Shown one piece after another: positions 8,112 to 16,481 of a stretch of DNA of 35,155 nt. The stretch comes from CAYVAP01 sp964521065 (GTDB taxonomy: Bacteria > Bacteroidota > Bacteroidia > J057): the NCBI GenBank assembly GCA_964521065.1, contig CAZFPQ010000043.1, positions 1 through 35,155 on the forward strand, in the 5' to 3' direction. Below the pieces are notes generated by a model. It saw nothing but the letters and a program-made list of their open reading frames with translations. It had not been told where the DNA came from and made no database searches. The position numbers were made by a program, and so were the translations under genes. Numbering within the stretch: the first letter of the stretch is position 1; each line of letters starts with the position of its first letter.

Positions 8112-8555
8112 ATGAAAACCCCTGAACAACCTCCAATCGTATCAGGCAAAATCAGGCCTGATTCTGCAAAGGAAACCATGGCCTCCACTTTTAGCAATGG
8201 ATATGCCCTGAAGGTAAACCACGAGGAAGAAAAGGTAGAGATCCTTTCCACTCAAGGCCAGGTTGTGATTACCATCGAGATGACAGAAAAGGGCCCCCAG
8301 ATCCAACTGGAAGGGGCCAAGTTGGCGGTTCGCGCCAGTGAGGAGCTCAGCCTAAAGAGTAAACATCTGCATATTGAGGCGGAAGAAAGCCTTACTCTGC
8401 GTTCCCAAGGAAACCTCATTCAAGAAGTAGGAAAAGACTTGATTAGCCAGGCAGAGGCTCAATACCTCAAAGCAAGCTTGGGTGATGTGCAGATCAGGGC
8501 CAATGATGATGTACGATTGGATGGAGAGCGCATCAAACTGAACTGCGACGAATAG
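8112..8555 (+). CDS. DUF3540-like / gp5-C-like beta-helix protein of the T6SS tip cassette
   Basis: A soluble 147-residue protein. From about residue 35 it is a ladder of short strands of 8-9 residues alternating hydrophobic and polar positions (VEILSTQG, VVITIEM, LAVRASEEL, LSLKSKHLHI, LTLRSQGNL), as in the triple-stranded beta-helix of VgrG/gp5. The end, ANDDVRLDGERIKLN, closely resembles the close of DUF3540 proteins as I remember them. DUF3540, DUF2169 and DUF4150 genes commonly sit together in T6SS accessory loci, and all three types occur here. It lacks the OB-fold portion of full VgrG, so it is probably a needle or tip accessory piece. It is 11 bp upstream of the first DUF2169 gene. 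Confidence 0.65.
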   Translation: MKTPEQPPIVSGKIRPDSAKETMASTFSNGYALKVNHEEEKVEILSTQGQVVITIEMTEKGPQIQLEGAKLAVRASEELSLKSKHLHIEAEESLTLRSQGNLIQEVGKDLISQAEAQYLKASLGDVQIRANDDVRLDGERIKLNCDE

Positions 8556-8566
8556 CCCCCTCACCC

Positions 8567-9538
8567 ATGGATTGGATCAACCATACTCCTTACCCCGCCA
8601 AATTATTTAGAACTGGCATAGATGCGGATCGCTTCGCAGCGGCGGCTATTGCCAGAATTACTTATGAGGTGGATGCAGCTGGTTTGGCTACCCCTTCTGC
8701 TGAGCAGACCTGGGAGGTATCCTTTAAATCTCTTGATACCTCCTTTGGTCCTAGGTATAGCGATGAATTATTTCGCAAGGGGGGAATCGATCTATTGGTA
8801 TATGGAAAAGCCATCTCCCGGGCTCCCGTTCAGGAAATGGAAGTAGAAGTAGAGATACCCGGAAAACTATCGCGGTGCCTGAAAGTGTTTGGAAACAGAA
8901 AATGGGAATCAAGTGCTGCGGGCCTTCGTCCTAGTCAGGCTGAAGAGTTCACCGAAATGCCCCTGACTCTTCATGAAGCTTTCGGAGGAAAAGCAGAATG
9001 GGATGGAATAGAAATTCCCCACTTCCACAACCCCTTAGGTAAAGGGTACTACATAGAAGAAGCTCAAGCTTTTGAACAGCCCCTTCCCAATGTGGAAGAT
9101 CCTCATAAGCTCATCCACTTTTGGGATGATCGCCCTGACCCAGTGGGCTTTGTCCAGTGTCCAAACTCAGAGCTAAGGGCCAGGAACAACCTTGAACTTG
9201 ACGCCAAAGGCAACATCGCCAAGATCCGTCCGAAATTCTTCAATCAGGCTTTTCCTGATATGATTGTGGAGCAGCTAGAGCCTGGAGAACTGATACATGT
9301 CAAAGGCATGAATTCCAAGGGCATTTTCCGCTTTCGAATCCCAGAATGCCCCCTCTATATGCAGTTGGCTTTAGGCCCTAGGGTGCAAGAGCGCAAGCTT
9401 GTGATTGACGAGGTGGCACTGTTCCCAGATCAAAGTCAGGCCTTTGTCACATACCGATTTCCTTTTCGATATGTGTTCCAGCCCAGAGAAATCAGGACTT
9501 GCGAACTCTTTTCCCACGAATCTATCCAGTTTGTATAA
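8567..9538 (+). CDS. DUF2169 family protein (T6SS effector/tip adaptor), copy 1
   Basis: 323 residues, soluble, no signal peptide. The head WINHTPYPAKLFRTG followed by AAAIARITYEV is the usual DUF2169 opening, and the central EAFGGKAEWDG with NPLGKGYYIE is the typical family core. DUF2169 proteins are proposed chaperones or adaptors that place PAAR-like effectors on VgrG; the biochemical mechanism is little known. It sits directly between the beta-helix gene and the PAAR-like gene, which fits that role. A second, more divergent DUF2169 protein follows the PAAR-like gene. Family assignment is strong; its exact partner is inferred from position only. Confidence 0.85.
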   Translation: MDWINHTPYPAKLFRTGIDADRFAAAAIARITYEVDAAGLATPSAEQTWEVSFKSLDTSFGPRYSDELFRKGGIDLLVYGKAISRAPVQEMEVEVEIPGKLSRCLKVFGNRKWESSAAGLRPSQAEEFTEMPLTLHEAFGGKAEWDGIEIPHFHNPLGKGYYIEEAQAFEQPLPNVEDPHKLIHFWDDRPDPVGFVQCPNSELRARNNLELDAKGNIAKIRPKFFNQAFPDMIVEQLEPGELIHVKGMNSKGIFRFRIPECPLYMQLALGPRVQERKLVIDEVALFPDQSQAFVTYRFPFRYVFQPREIRTCELFSHESIQFV

Positions 9539-9616
9539 GAATTTATCACAAATCATATCCTCCTCGAAACCGACTCCAACAGCTACCTGCTTCAACTAAC
9601 CCCTTAACACTTCGTC

Positions 9617-10498
9617 ATGTGGTTTGGCTCCATACATAAAATTGTGGACATCATGTTGGGAACAGATATTCACGACCTGATCCCCCCTGTAGTCCCTCCA
9701 CCACCCCCCACTCCTGCGCCTTCGGTAGAAGTGTTCAGCTTACTGGGCTTGGGAGTACCCGGCTTAATCAAAATGGAGCCCACGGTATTGACCCACAGCT
9801 TTCCCGTGATTCAACATGGTTCAGATATCGGCCCAATGATTCCCCATGTATCGATCCCTCCGGCCAATATCCTCACCCCGATTCACATGTTGGCCAGCGG
9901 CTCTAAATCTGAGTTTGGAGCCTTCACGGTCATGGCCAAGAATAAGCCTTTAGCGGTGGCTTTTCCACTGATTATCATTGGCAAGCTCAACCTCAACTGC
10001 CAAGGACCTACTACCCCTCCCCTTCCCTTGCCCACCGCTAATGTGATGTCACCCGGGTTAAATTTTGCCGGAATAAAGCTCGGTGACATCATCGCCAGCT
10101 ATGCGGGGATGTTCCTCGACATGGCCATTGGTTTTGTCATTGGAAAAATTGCAGGATTGGGAGGTAGCGCCATCAGTGCCCTCGCCAGCAAGGCATTGGC
10201 CAAATGTACCAGTCAGGCCATTGTGGTGCAGTTTCTCAAAAGCAAGCCCTTTATGGAATTGATTGGCGGGGTCGCTACCACCTTGTTTGGGACAGGTTCC
10301 CCTACGGGCTGGGCTGCTCCCTGGAACGCATACGGGGCGTCAGGAGCTGGTGACGCGGCAGGAAGTATTCCCGAGAGCATCGCTGGCTCCATCAATGAGG
10401 CAAGTACCCCGATAGATTCGACGGTCGACTCCTTCATCGATGACTCAGCCCAGGGCATCATGGACTATTTCAACGACCCTGGCATCGAGCAGTTTTAA
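9617..10498 (+). CDS. PAAR-like (DUF4150-type) protein with hydrophobic C-terminal extension
   Basis: After a Pro-rich segment (PPVVPPPPPTPAP, about 23-35), residues about 40-165 are rich in Pro, Gly and short hydrophobic strands (HSFPVIQHG, GPMIPHVSIPPANI, LNLNCQGPTTPPLPLP), as in PAAR-like tips of the DUF4150 type. The rest has hydrophobic helices (about 164-182 and 188-196) and a Gly/Ala/Ser-rich tail without a recognised catalytic motif. Such helices also occur in PAAR effectors that cross the inner membrane. Lying between two DUF2169 adaptors supports the role as spike tip. An internal ATG at 9653 would give a 281-residue product and is an alternative start. Whether it carries toxin activity is unknown. 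Confidence 0.7.
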   Translation: MWFGSIHKIVDIMLGTDIHDLIPPVVPPPPPTPAPSVEVFSLLGLGVPGLIKMEPTVLTHSFPVIQHGSDIGPMIPHVSIPPANILTPIHMLASGSKSEFGAFTVMAKNKPLAVAFPLIIIGKLNLNCQGPTTPPLPLPTANVMSPGLNFAGIKLGDIIASYAGMFLDMAIGFVIGKIAGLGGSAISALASKALAKCTSQAIVVQFLKSKPFMELIGGVATTLFGTGSPTGWAAPWNAYGASGAGDAAGSIPESIAGSINEASTPIDSTVDSFIDDSAQGIMDYFNDPGIEQF

Positions 10499-10519
10499 CT
10501 TCTCCTAAGCAAAGCTAAC

Positions 10520-11737
10520 ATGGCGGAAGAAGAAGACATCATCATCGAGGAAAAGCCTCGTTCAAAGGCCAAAGCCCCTTCACCTAAGTCACCCAACCAT
10601 GACTTTCAGGCGAGGCAGATATCAGGCAAAAGCCCTTCAGGTCAGTACATCCTGGCGGTGGTTGCTAAGCGCACCTATCAAATCCAGAAGGACGGGCGCT
10701 GTGTCCAAGCAGCGGAGACCAAGCCCTTGGTGGAAGAACTCCATTATTATCCGGATCTATCAGATGTCCTTCAACAGGACATTGACCTTTATGCCTACAA
10801 ACCCTTTACCGATGTGGTCATCCAAGGCCATGCCTATGCGCCACGTTCAGTTTCACAGTTCGACGTAGACATTCAAGTTGGCAAATGGAAAACCAGCATG
10901 TTGGTGCTGGGCGACAGACAATTGTCCATGTCTCGCTCTGGGATGCTTAAGTTTTCGGAGCCGGCCCAGGTTGAGAAGGTCCCTCTCCGTTATGATTTTG
11001 CTTACGGAGGTATCGATCAGGTGGCAGAACGGCAGTTCCAGTTACCTCCTGAAGAGTACGTGAAGCATTTACCTCCAGAAATCAACCTCATGGATGGCAG
11101 CCCCTATCGTTATCCACGTAACCCAGCTGGAAAGGGATACTTGATCGAAGCTACGGAAGAAAGTGTAGCCATGACTCAGCTACCTAACTTGGAAGATCCG
11201 GACCATAGGTTGCTGCCAGATCGCCTGGCCCTGGGCAATACAGAAAGGTGGCTGGAAATGCCTTTACCCAGGGCTACCGATTGGGTCAATCCTGCCTGGT
11301 TTCCTCGGGTAGCCTATTTTGGCTTTTTCCAGCTTCCCTCACATATCCCCAATCGAGTCCACGAAATCGAGAAGGATTGGGCGGACCAAATTCTGTTACG
11401 CACAGGGAGCTACGCAGAGCGATTTAGTTTCCGCTGCACCAATGGAGCCTCTTTGGGACTACAGCTGCCTTACCTTGTAGGACATGAACGAATCTCTATG
11501 ACCCACCTCTTTCCAGGCTTACCGAGATTTGAATTCAAGCTTCCGGGGCAGCCACCGGAGTTGTGGGTAGATGGGCGCAAAGGCCACATGAAGGAGGCCA
11601 TCCCCACCCTCCAAAGTGTGGTGATCCGCCCAGATGAGTTCGAAGTAGATCTCATCTGGTGCGGTAGCGCGGTTGCCATTCGGCCTTACTTTGAAGCAGA
11701 ATTGTCCAAAATGCCTTTTGAAGTCAAATGGGACTAA
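10520..11737 (+). CDS. DUF2169 family protein (T6SS effector/tip adaptor), copy 2
   Basis: 405 residues. An acidic, then basic and Pro-rich, head (1-30) precedes the DUF2169 fold: ILAVVAKRTYQI, PFTDVVIQGHAYAP, VPLRYDFAYGG, NPAGKGYLIE and LPNLEDP are the recognisable family blocks. The C-terminal part contains TDWVNPAWFPRVAYFGF, a region often present in longer DUF2169 members. It begins 21 bp after the PAAR-like gene. With copy 1 on the other side, the tip gene is flanked by two different adaptors, suggesting two cargoes or a heteromeric loader. Family call is strong. Confidence 0.86.
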   Translation: MAEEEDIIIEEKPRSKAKAPSPKSPNHDFQARQISGKSPSGQYILAVVAKRTYQIQKDGRCVQAAETKPLVEELHYYPDLSDVLQQDIDLYAYKPFTDVVIQGHAYAPRSVSQFDVDIQVGKWKTSMLVLGDRQLSMSRSGMLKFSEPAQVEKVPLRYDFAYGGIDQVAERQFQLPPEEYVKHLPPEINLMDGSPYRYPRNPAGKGYLIEATEESVAMTQLPNLEDPDHRLLPDRLALGNTERWLEMPLPRATDWVNPAWFPRVAYFGFFQLPSHIPNRVHEIEKDWADQILLRTGSYAERFSFRCTNGASLGLQLPYLVGHERISMTHLFPGLPRFEFKLPGQPPELWVDGRKGHMKEAIPTLQSVVIRPDEFEVDLIWCGSAVAIRPYFEAELSKMPFEVKWD

Positions 11738-11921
11738 GGAACAGTCAAAAAACCATTATGCCCTTTTGCTTGATCTTCCATACCATCTCAGCGTCAGAAA
11801 AAAGCTCAATTCGCCCGCCAAACTCGATTTTTCTTCCTTGATCTGGCATGAAATATCGGCGCAATAGTTACAGGTTATTTTTTCCAGTTCTTACATACCC
11901 CTTTCATCCATCATTTTTGCC

Positions 11922-12338
11922 ATGGAAAAATCATACACCAACCTAATCATTTTCATAAGTCTGGCCTTGTTCGCCGTAGGGGGATTTCTGCTTTGGAATG
12001 CCTGGAGTTTTCGCTCCAGCTCTCAATTGGCACAGGGTAAAATCGTAGGCTTTGAATCTAGGATGAACAACTCCAGAGTGGCCAGCAAAGTCAAACCAGA
12101 GTATGCCCCCAAGGTTCAGTTTTCTACGCCTGAGGGAAAAGAGGTCCATTTCACCTCTAAAAAATACTTCGAGGAGGGCGTACATCAACTTGACCAAATA
12201 GTTCCTATTCGATTCTTGCCAGCATCACCCGACCAAGCCCAACTAGACCTAGAAAAAGGGGCTTATACCCAGGGAATGTGGGCAATTGGAATTGCAATCC
12301 TTGCCTTACTTCTGGCACTTTTTGGACCTAAGAAATAG
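11922..12338 (+). CDS. DUF3592-like two-helix membrane protein
   Basis: 138 residues with a transmembrane helix at each end (about 7-27 and 117-134) and a beta-rich middle. The middle has the DUF3592 look: QGKIVGFESR, then YAPKVQFSTPEGKEVHFTSK and VPIRFLPASPDQAQLD. The function of DUF3592 proteins is unknown. It follows the second DUF2169 gene after a 184 bp gap in which I see no gene. In this position it could be an immunity or accessory factor, but nothing in the sequence shows that. Confidence 0.7.
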   Translation: MEKSYTNLIIFISLALFAVGGFLLWNAWSFRSSSQLAQGKIVGFESRMNNSRVASKVKPEYAPKVQFSTPEGKEVHFTSKKYFEEGVHQLDQIVPIRFLPASPDQAQLDLEKGAYTQGMWAIGIAILALLLALFGPKK

Positions 12339-12397
12339 GCCATTCCGTGAGCATATCGACTTAGCATTCTCCGAATACCATCATAAGCAGAAATCAA

Positions 12398-12793
12398 ATG
12401 GCAAAATCACTAGAGGAATTGGGTTTTCTGGCCAGACAAAAAGGAAGGAGTGGGGGGCAATACCATCGAGGCCAAAGAATCAATGTACGTCAAGTAGTAG
12501 ATCTGCTTCAAGCTGGTGCACAGCGCCAACGGCATACTGCTATACGACAAGCCTCCCGGGCACTGCTAGTACTCATGTCACAGACATCTTGGGTAGTCAG
12601 TGCTGGACCTCATCAAGGTGGAAGTGGTGGACGTGGCCAAGGCCCAGATTCTACGAATCATATTACCATTCGGATCAGACACTCTTATCACCTGAGGCTT
12701 GATCAAAGAGGACACTTATTCCAAATTACGGGCCCCAACATGCCTAGTCACAAACCCTGGGTTGCTCCAGGTAGTGCACCAAGTGAAACCTAA
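12398..12793 (+). CDS. Hypothetical 131-residue protein upstream of the candidate effector
   Basis: Basic, Gln/Arg/His-rich protein without signal peptide or membrane helix. Residues 1-45 are helical (SLEELGFLARQKG, NVRQVVDLLQAG), there is a flexible GGSGGRGQG linker near 73-82, and a final strand pair contains ITIRIRHSYHLRLDQRG. No family recognised. It ends 3 bp before the start of the peptidoglycan-binding/DUF4347-like gene, so the two are probably co-transcribed and may act together, for example as chaperone, cargo or partner. The overlapping frame 12286-12702 was judged a shadow because this frame couples to the downstream gene. Confidence 0.55.
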   Translation: MAKSLEELGFLARQKGRSGGQYHRGQRINVRQVVDLLQAGAQRQRHTAIRQASRALLVLMSQTSWVVSAGPHQGGSGGRGQGPDSTNHITIRIRHSYHLRLDQRGHLFQITGPNMPSHKPWVAPGSAPSET

Positions 12794-12796
12794 GTC

Positions 12797-13537
12797 ATGA
12801 TTATCCTAAGAAGAGGAGACCGGCTCCCTATGGTAGCCGTAGTCCAAATGTTGCTAAACCAACGAGATGGCGAGCCATTTTTGGACGTTGACGGCTGGTA
12901 TGGGAGAAATACCCGTCGGGCAGTCATAAACTTTCAGCAAAGTCATGGCCTGCCTCCTAGGGGGGTAATCAATGCCGCTACCTGGGCTAGGCTGAAGCAG
13001 TCACATCAGCGCATCCTGGATTCTGTAGATGCAACCGATCCCGGCATTCTGGACCATGAAGATATCCGCCTAGTGGGCGGAACCCCCATCGTGAACTATG
13101 GCATGTCGGGAGGTTCTCCTGTAGTGGTCGATAGAGTGGTAGCTCAAGCCACCAACAACTCCCTGGTATTGCTGAGGTTTCACGGTCATGGTTCGCCCGG
13201 GCATATGATTGTTTCCTCTGGAGTACTGGATACAGGATCTGCCCTGGCCCAGGAATATGGGCCCAAGTTTTTCAGCTATCTCAGGCGCCTTGGCCCACTC
13301 TTCCTAGACTACGGCAGCATCGAGCTAAATGGGTGCAGAGTGGGTCAGGGTCGAGCTGGACGACTTTTGTTGCAAGGCATGGCCAATGCGATTGGGGTAC
13401 CGGTGACCGCAGGCATCCAATCTCAATACGGGGGAGGGAGCAGCACTTTTCGGTTTGAGGGACCGACTCGTACCATCTGCCCTTATGGGCAATCACTTCG
13501 GTCCTGGGCAGCCAGCAAATGCGGAATCAGTCAATAA
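12797..13537 (+). CDS. Peptidoglycan-binding domain fused to DUF4347/caspase-like domain; candidate T6SS effector
   Basis: Residues 5-68 form a PG_binding_1 domain (RRGDRLPMVAVVQMLL, DGWYGRNTRRAVINFQQ, GVINAATWARL), which binds cell-wall peptidoglycan. Residues about 95-235 resemble DUF4347 and other caspase-like folds: strand LLRFHGHGSPG (His129/His131 as the possible catalytic His) and later SIELNGCRVGQGRAG (Cys180 as the possible nucleophile), then the helix MANAIGVPVTAG. His then Cys in this order is the clan CD protease layout. There is no signal peptide, as expected for cargo delivered by a T6SS. Position after the adaptor/PAAR cassette supports an effector role. No obvious immunity protein follows. 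Activity is inferred, not shown. Confidence 0.65.
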   Translation: MIILRRGDRLPMVAVVQMLLNQRDGEPFLDVDGWYGRNTRRAVINFQQSHGLPPRGVINAATWARLKQSHQRILDSVDATDPGILDHEDIRLVGGTPIVNYGMSGGSPVVVDRVVAQATNNSLVLLRFHGHGSPGHMIVSSGVLDTGSALAQEYGPKFFSYLRRLGPLFLDYGSIELNGCRVGQGRAGRLLLQGMANAIGVPVTAGIQSQYGGGSSTFRFEGPTRTICPYGQSLRSWAASKCGISQ

Positions 13538-13855
13538 ATGAGTCAAGCATCTCGTTGGACTTTTCCTCAACTTTTTTAATATTACAAATAGATACCCTGT
13601 CAAAAATTTCACCCACTACCCCCGAATCCCTTCCCTTTTAATAGCCTGATAGTCTGAGTTTTCTTCTTCATAAAGGATGATTCAGGCCCTATTTTTCCCG
13701 AATCGAGTATTGGGCAGACAGGTTCGATGATAAACCCTGAGGTCTTGCATGTAATTCCTTGGTGGATATACGTTCAATATAAGGAAGCAGCTAGGAGCCT
13801 GTTTTCACATTGTGAAAAGGTCTAAAAGTTTTTCGAGCCGAATCATCTCTGAACT
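13538..13855. other. Intergenic region upstream of clpV
   Basis: No credible gene in these 318 bases. A weak GTTG...CAAC stem followed by six T (13554-13577) could end the upstream transcript. Near the downstream end lies a perfect 17-bp palindrome (13802-13818). No clear TAnnTTTG promoter box was found. This is the likely control region of the core T6SS genes. Confidence 0.55.
13802..13818. promoter_or_regulatory. 17-bp palindrome upstream of clpV, candidate operator
   Basis: TTTTCACA-T-TGTGAAAA is a perfect 8-bp inverted repeat around one base, ending 37 bp before the clpV ATG. The compact layout is typical of a dimeric helix-turn-helix operator. No poly-T follows and the stem has no loop, so a terminator is excluded. 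Confidence 0.55.
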
Positions 13856-16366
13856 ATGTTACCGCCCCTACCATATTCTTCTGAACTGGTTTTTGCTACA
13901 CAGACGGCACAATCCATTGCCAAATCCTACCGGCACCATGTCTATTCAGCAGGGCATTTACTTAAGGCCTTACTTCATCCTGACGTAGGCTTGGTTGAGC
14001 AATTAGAAGCCTGGGGAGTAGACGTACCTTACCTCAAAGATTGGGCAGAGATCCGGGTAGAGACCTTTCCGAAAGCCATGCCTGCGAGTGAACTGCCGGA
14101 GGCCGATGAAGCGGTCAAAAAGCTGGTTGACGTAGCCGACGTCATACGTCTAAAATTAGCTCAAGACCAAATTACGCCTCTCGCCGCTCTGGCCGCCATG
14201 ACCCGACCTGGAGTTGCTTTTGCCGAAGATCAGCTGCGTAGCTTTCCCGTCACCGAAAACGAATTGCTCTCCTTTCAGCTCAGCGCCCATCCCCCTGAGC
14301 AAGAAGCAGGACTAGAGGAAATGGTGCGCGGCACGGGAATCGGAAATGGTAAAGCAGGAGCAAAAAGTAAAGCCCTCTTTCAATATGCCATTGACAAAAC
14401 GGCCCTCGCCGCCGAAGGAAAAATAGATCCTATCATTGGGAGAGAGGGTGAGATCAGGATGATGGCAGAAATCCTCAGTCGAAGGACCAAGCCCAATGTA
14501 ATCGTCGTGGGTGAGCCGGGCGTAGGGAAAACCGCTTTGGTAGAAGGATTTGCGCTGCGCATTGTCAACGATCAAGTAACCGGCCAGCTCAAAAACGCCA
14601 AGGTATTTGAACTAGATGTGGGAGCCCTGGTAGCGGGTGCCTCCTACAAAGGCGAAGTCGAAGATCGACTAAAAAAGATCATCAAGGAGGTCAAATTGAT
14701 GGATCAGGTGATCCTCTTCATCGACGAAATCCACACCCTGCTTGATCCACGTGGATCGGTAGGCAATGGAGCCGCCAATCTGCTTAAGCCTGAACTGGCA
14801 CGTGGGGAGATCACCGTGATTGGGGCTACCACCAATGAGGAGTATCGAAAATACATCGAAAAGGATGATGCTTTTAGCCGTCGCTTCGAGAAGCTCACGG
14901 TAGAAGAGCCTAACGCTGAGACAGCGGTGCGAATGTTGCAAGCCATTTTGCCCAAATATCAGGAGCATCACCAACTGGAAATGCAGCCGCAAGCCTTGGC
15001 CCAATGCGTCACCCTCGCGCGACGCTATCTTCGCGAACGGAGTTTGCCAGATGCTGCGGTAGACCTGATGGACCGGACCATGGCCGCCATCCGACTCATG
15101 GGAGAAGGGTCCAAAGAGGTGATCGAGGCCTTGCGAACTGAGTTGAACTCCCTAGGTAAAAGTGAGTTCAGTGAAGACAGCAGTCAGTTCTTTAAAGAGT
15201 TGCAATGGTTCCGGAGCCAGATGAATCAACGACTCAGCCCTATCCTAACCACTCAATTGGAAGAGGATGAAGATACTCCAGCGGAAACTCCAGAAGCCCT
15301 ATTTGATCTGCTGAATACGCGCCTAGATCAAGTTTCTGAATTAGCTGAGCAACAAATCAAGCAAGTAGAACCCAGTCATATTGCCTCCATTGTTTCCCAT
15401 GCCTCAGGTATCCCACTCGGCAAGATCCAAAGCAAGGAGCGAGAACGCCTCTTGGGCATGGAAGACGCGCTCCAACAGCGAGTCATTGGGCAAGATCACG
15501 GCATCAAGATCGTATCTGAAGCAGTTCAAATTGCTCGCTCCGGCCTCAAAGAACCAGGCAAACCGGTAGGGTCCTTCTTCTTTTTGGGACCCACGGGAAC
15601 CGGCAAAACAGAATTAGCCAAGACCCTGGCCGCCTTTCTTTTCAACGATGAAAGCGCTTTGATCCGCTTTGACATGTCTGAATTTAAAGGAGAGACCGCG
15701 GTCAATGGGCTGATTGGTTCCAATGCAGGCTATGTAGGCTATGAAGAAGGAGGCCCACTGGTCAACAAGATTCGCAAGCAGCCTTACAGTGTCGTTTTAT
15801 TTGATGAAATTGAAAAAGCAGGGAAAGAGGTCTTTGACATCTTTCTGCAAATCCTAGACGAAGGCAACGTAACCGACCGCATGGGAAAGGAGGGAGATTT
15901 TTCCAATGCCATCATCCTTTTCACCTCCAATATCGGTAGCCAACACATCGTTGATTCATTTGAACAGGGAGAGATTCCTGAGGAGGCTAAACTCAAGGAG
16001 GTCATGTCAGGATATTTCCGACCAGAGTTTCTGGGTCGAGTGAGTAACATCATCCCCTTTGCGCCCATCAGTGAGGCCATAGTGCTTCGGATTTTCGACA
16101 TCCACCTGCGCAAGCTCAAGAAGCTCTTGACGGCACAAGGCATTTCTTTGACACTCACCGAAGAAGCAAGAAGCAAGGTGGCCATGGCTGGGTTCAATCC
16201 GACCTTTGGCGCCAGGCCTCTCATTGGAGAAATCCGGCAGCAACTGACCCGCCCCATCTCAAAGATGATTATAAAAGGAGAGGTAAAGGCTGGAGATACC
16301 CTACAGGTTGGATTGTCTGAAGAAGGTTTGACATGGCAAGCTACCCAGCCTGCTTTAAGCCCTTAA
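13856..16366 (+). CDS. tssH: T6SS sheath-recycling ATPase ClpV/TssH
   Basis: 836 residues with the ClpB/ClpV layout: Clp-N repeat domain (about 5-145), first AAA+ module with Walker A GEPGVGKT (219-226) and Walker B LFIDE (287-291), a short middle segment rich in acidic residues (about 430-500), and second AAA+ module with Walker A GPTGTGKT (578-585), Walker B LFDE (648-651) and the arginine finger of FLGRV (Arg728). ClpV hexamers pull apart contracted TssB/TssC sheaths to recycle them. The middle domain is shorter than in ClpB disaggregases, and the genes for TssB, TssC and Hcp follow at once, so ClpV is preferred over ClpB. It opens the core T6SS cluster after a 318 bp control region. Confidence 0.93.
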   Translation: MLPPLPYSSELVFATQTAQSIAKSYRHHVYSAGHLLKALLHPDVGLVEQLEAWGVDVPYLKDWAEIRVETFPKAMPASELPEADEAVKKLVDVADVIRLKLAQDQITPLAALAAMTRPGVAFAEDQLRSFPVTENELLSFQLSAHPPEQEAGLEEMVRGTGIGNGKAGAKSKALFQYAIDKTALAAEGKIDPIIGREGEIRMMAEILSRRTKPNVIVVGEPGVGKTALVEGFALRIVNDQVTGQLKNAKVFELDVGALVAGASYKGEVEDRLKKIIKEVKLMDQVILFIDEIHTLLDPRGSVGNGAANLLKPELARGEITVIGATTNEEYRKYIEKDDAFSRRFEKLTVEEPNAETAVRMLQAILPKYQEHHQLEMQPQALAQCVTLARRYLRERSLPDAAVDLMDRTMAAIRLMGEGSKEVIEALRTELNSLGKSEFSEDSSQFFKELQWFRSQMNQRLSPILTTQLEEDEDTPAETPEALFDLLNTRLDQVSELAEQQIKQVEPSHIASIVSHASGIPLGKIQSKERERLLGMEDALQQRVIGQDHGIKIVSEAVQIARSGLKEPGKPVGSFFFLGPTGTGKTELAKTLAAFLFNDESALIRFDMSEFKGETAVNGLIGSNAGYVGYEEGGPLVNKIRKQPYSVVLFDEIEKAGKEVFDIFLQILDEGNVTDRMGKEGDFSNAIILFTSNIGSQHIVDSFEQGEIPEEAKLKEVMSGYFRPEFLGRVSNIIPFAPISEAIVLRIFDIHLRKLKKLLTAQGISLTLTEEARSKVAMAGFNPTFGARPLIGEIRQQLTRPISKMIIKGEVKAGDTLQVGLSEEGLTWQATQPALSP

Positions 16367-16481
16367 AACCTTCACAGCGATGAATTATCATGGATGAGTC
16401 AGCCTATTTCCCGACTTAACTCCTTTATCAACACTTTTGATTTTTTGACTCCTAACTTACCCTAAATCACATACGCTGCAT

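Noticed and set aside
12286..12702. Open frame of 138 codons overlapping the 131-residue protein
   Set aside because: It overlaps the end of the DUF3592 gene and has Ser/Thr/Trp-rich, protein-unlike composition; the alternative frame is 3 bp from the next gene.
15784..16257. 157-codon frame on the - strand inside clpV
   Set aside because: Complementary shadow of the well-supported ClpV reading frame.
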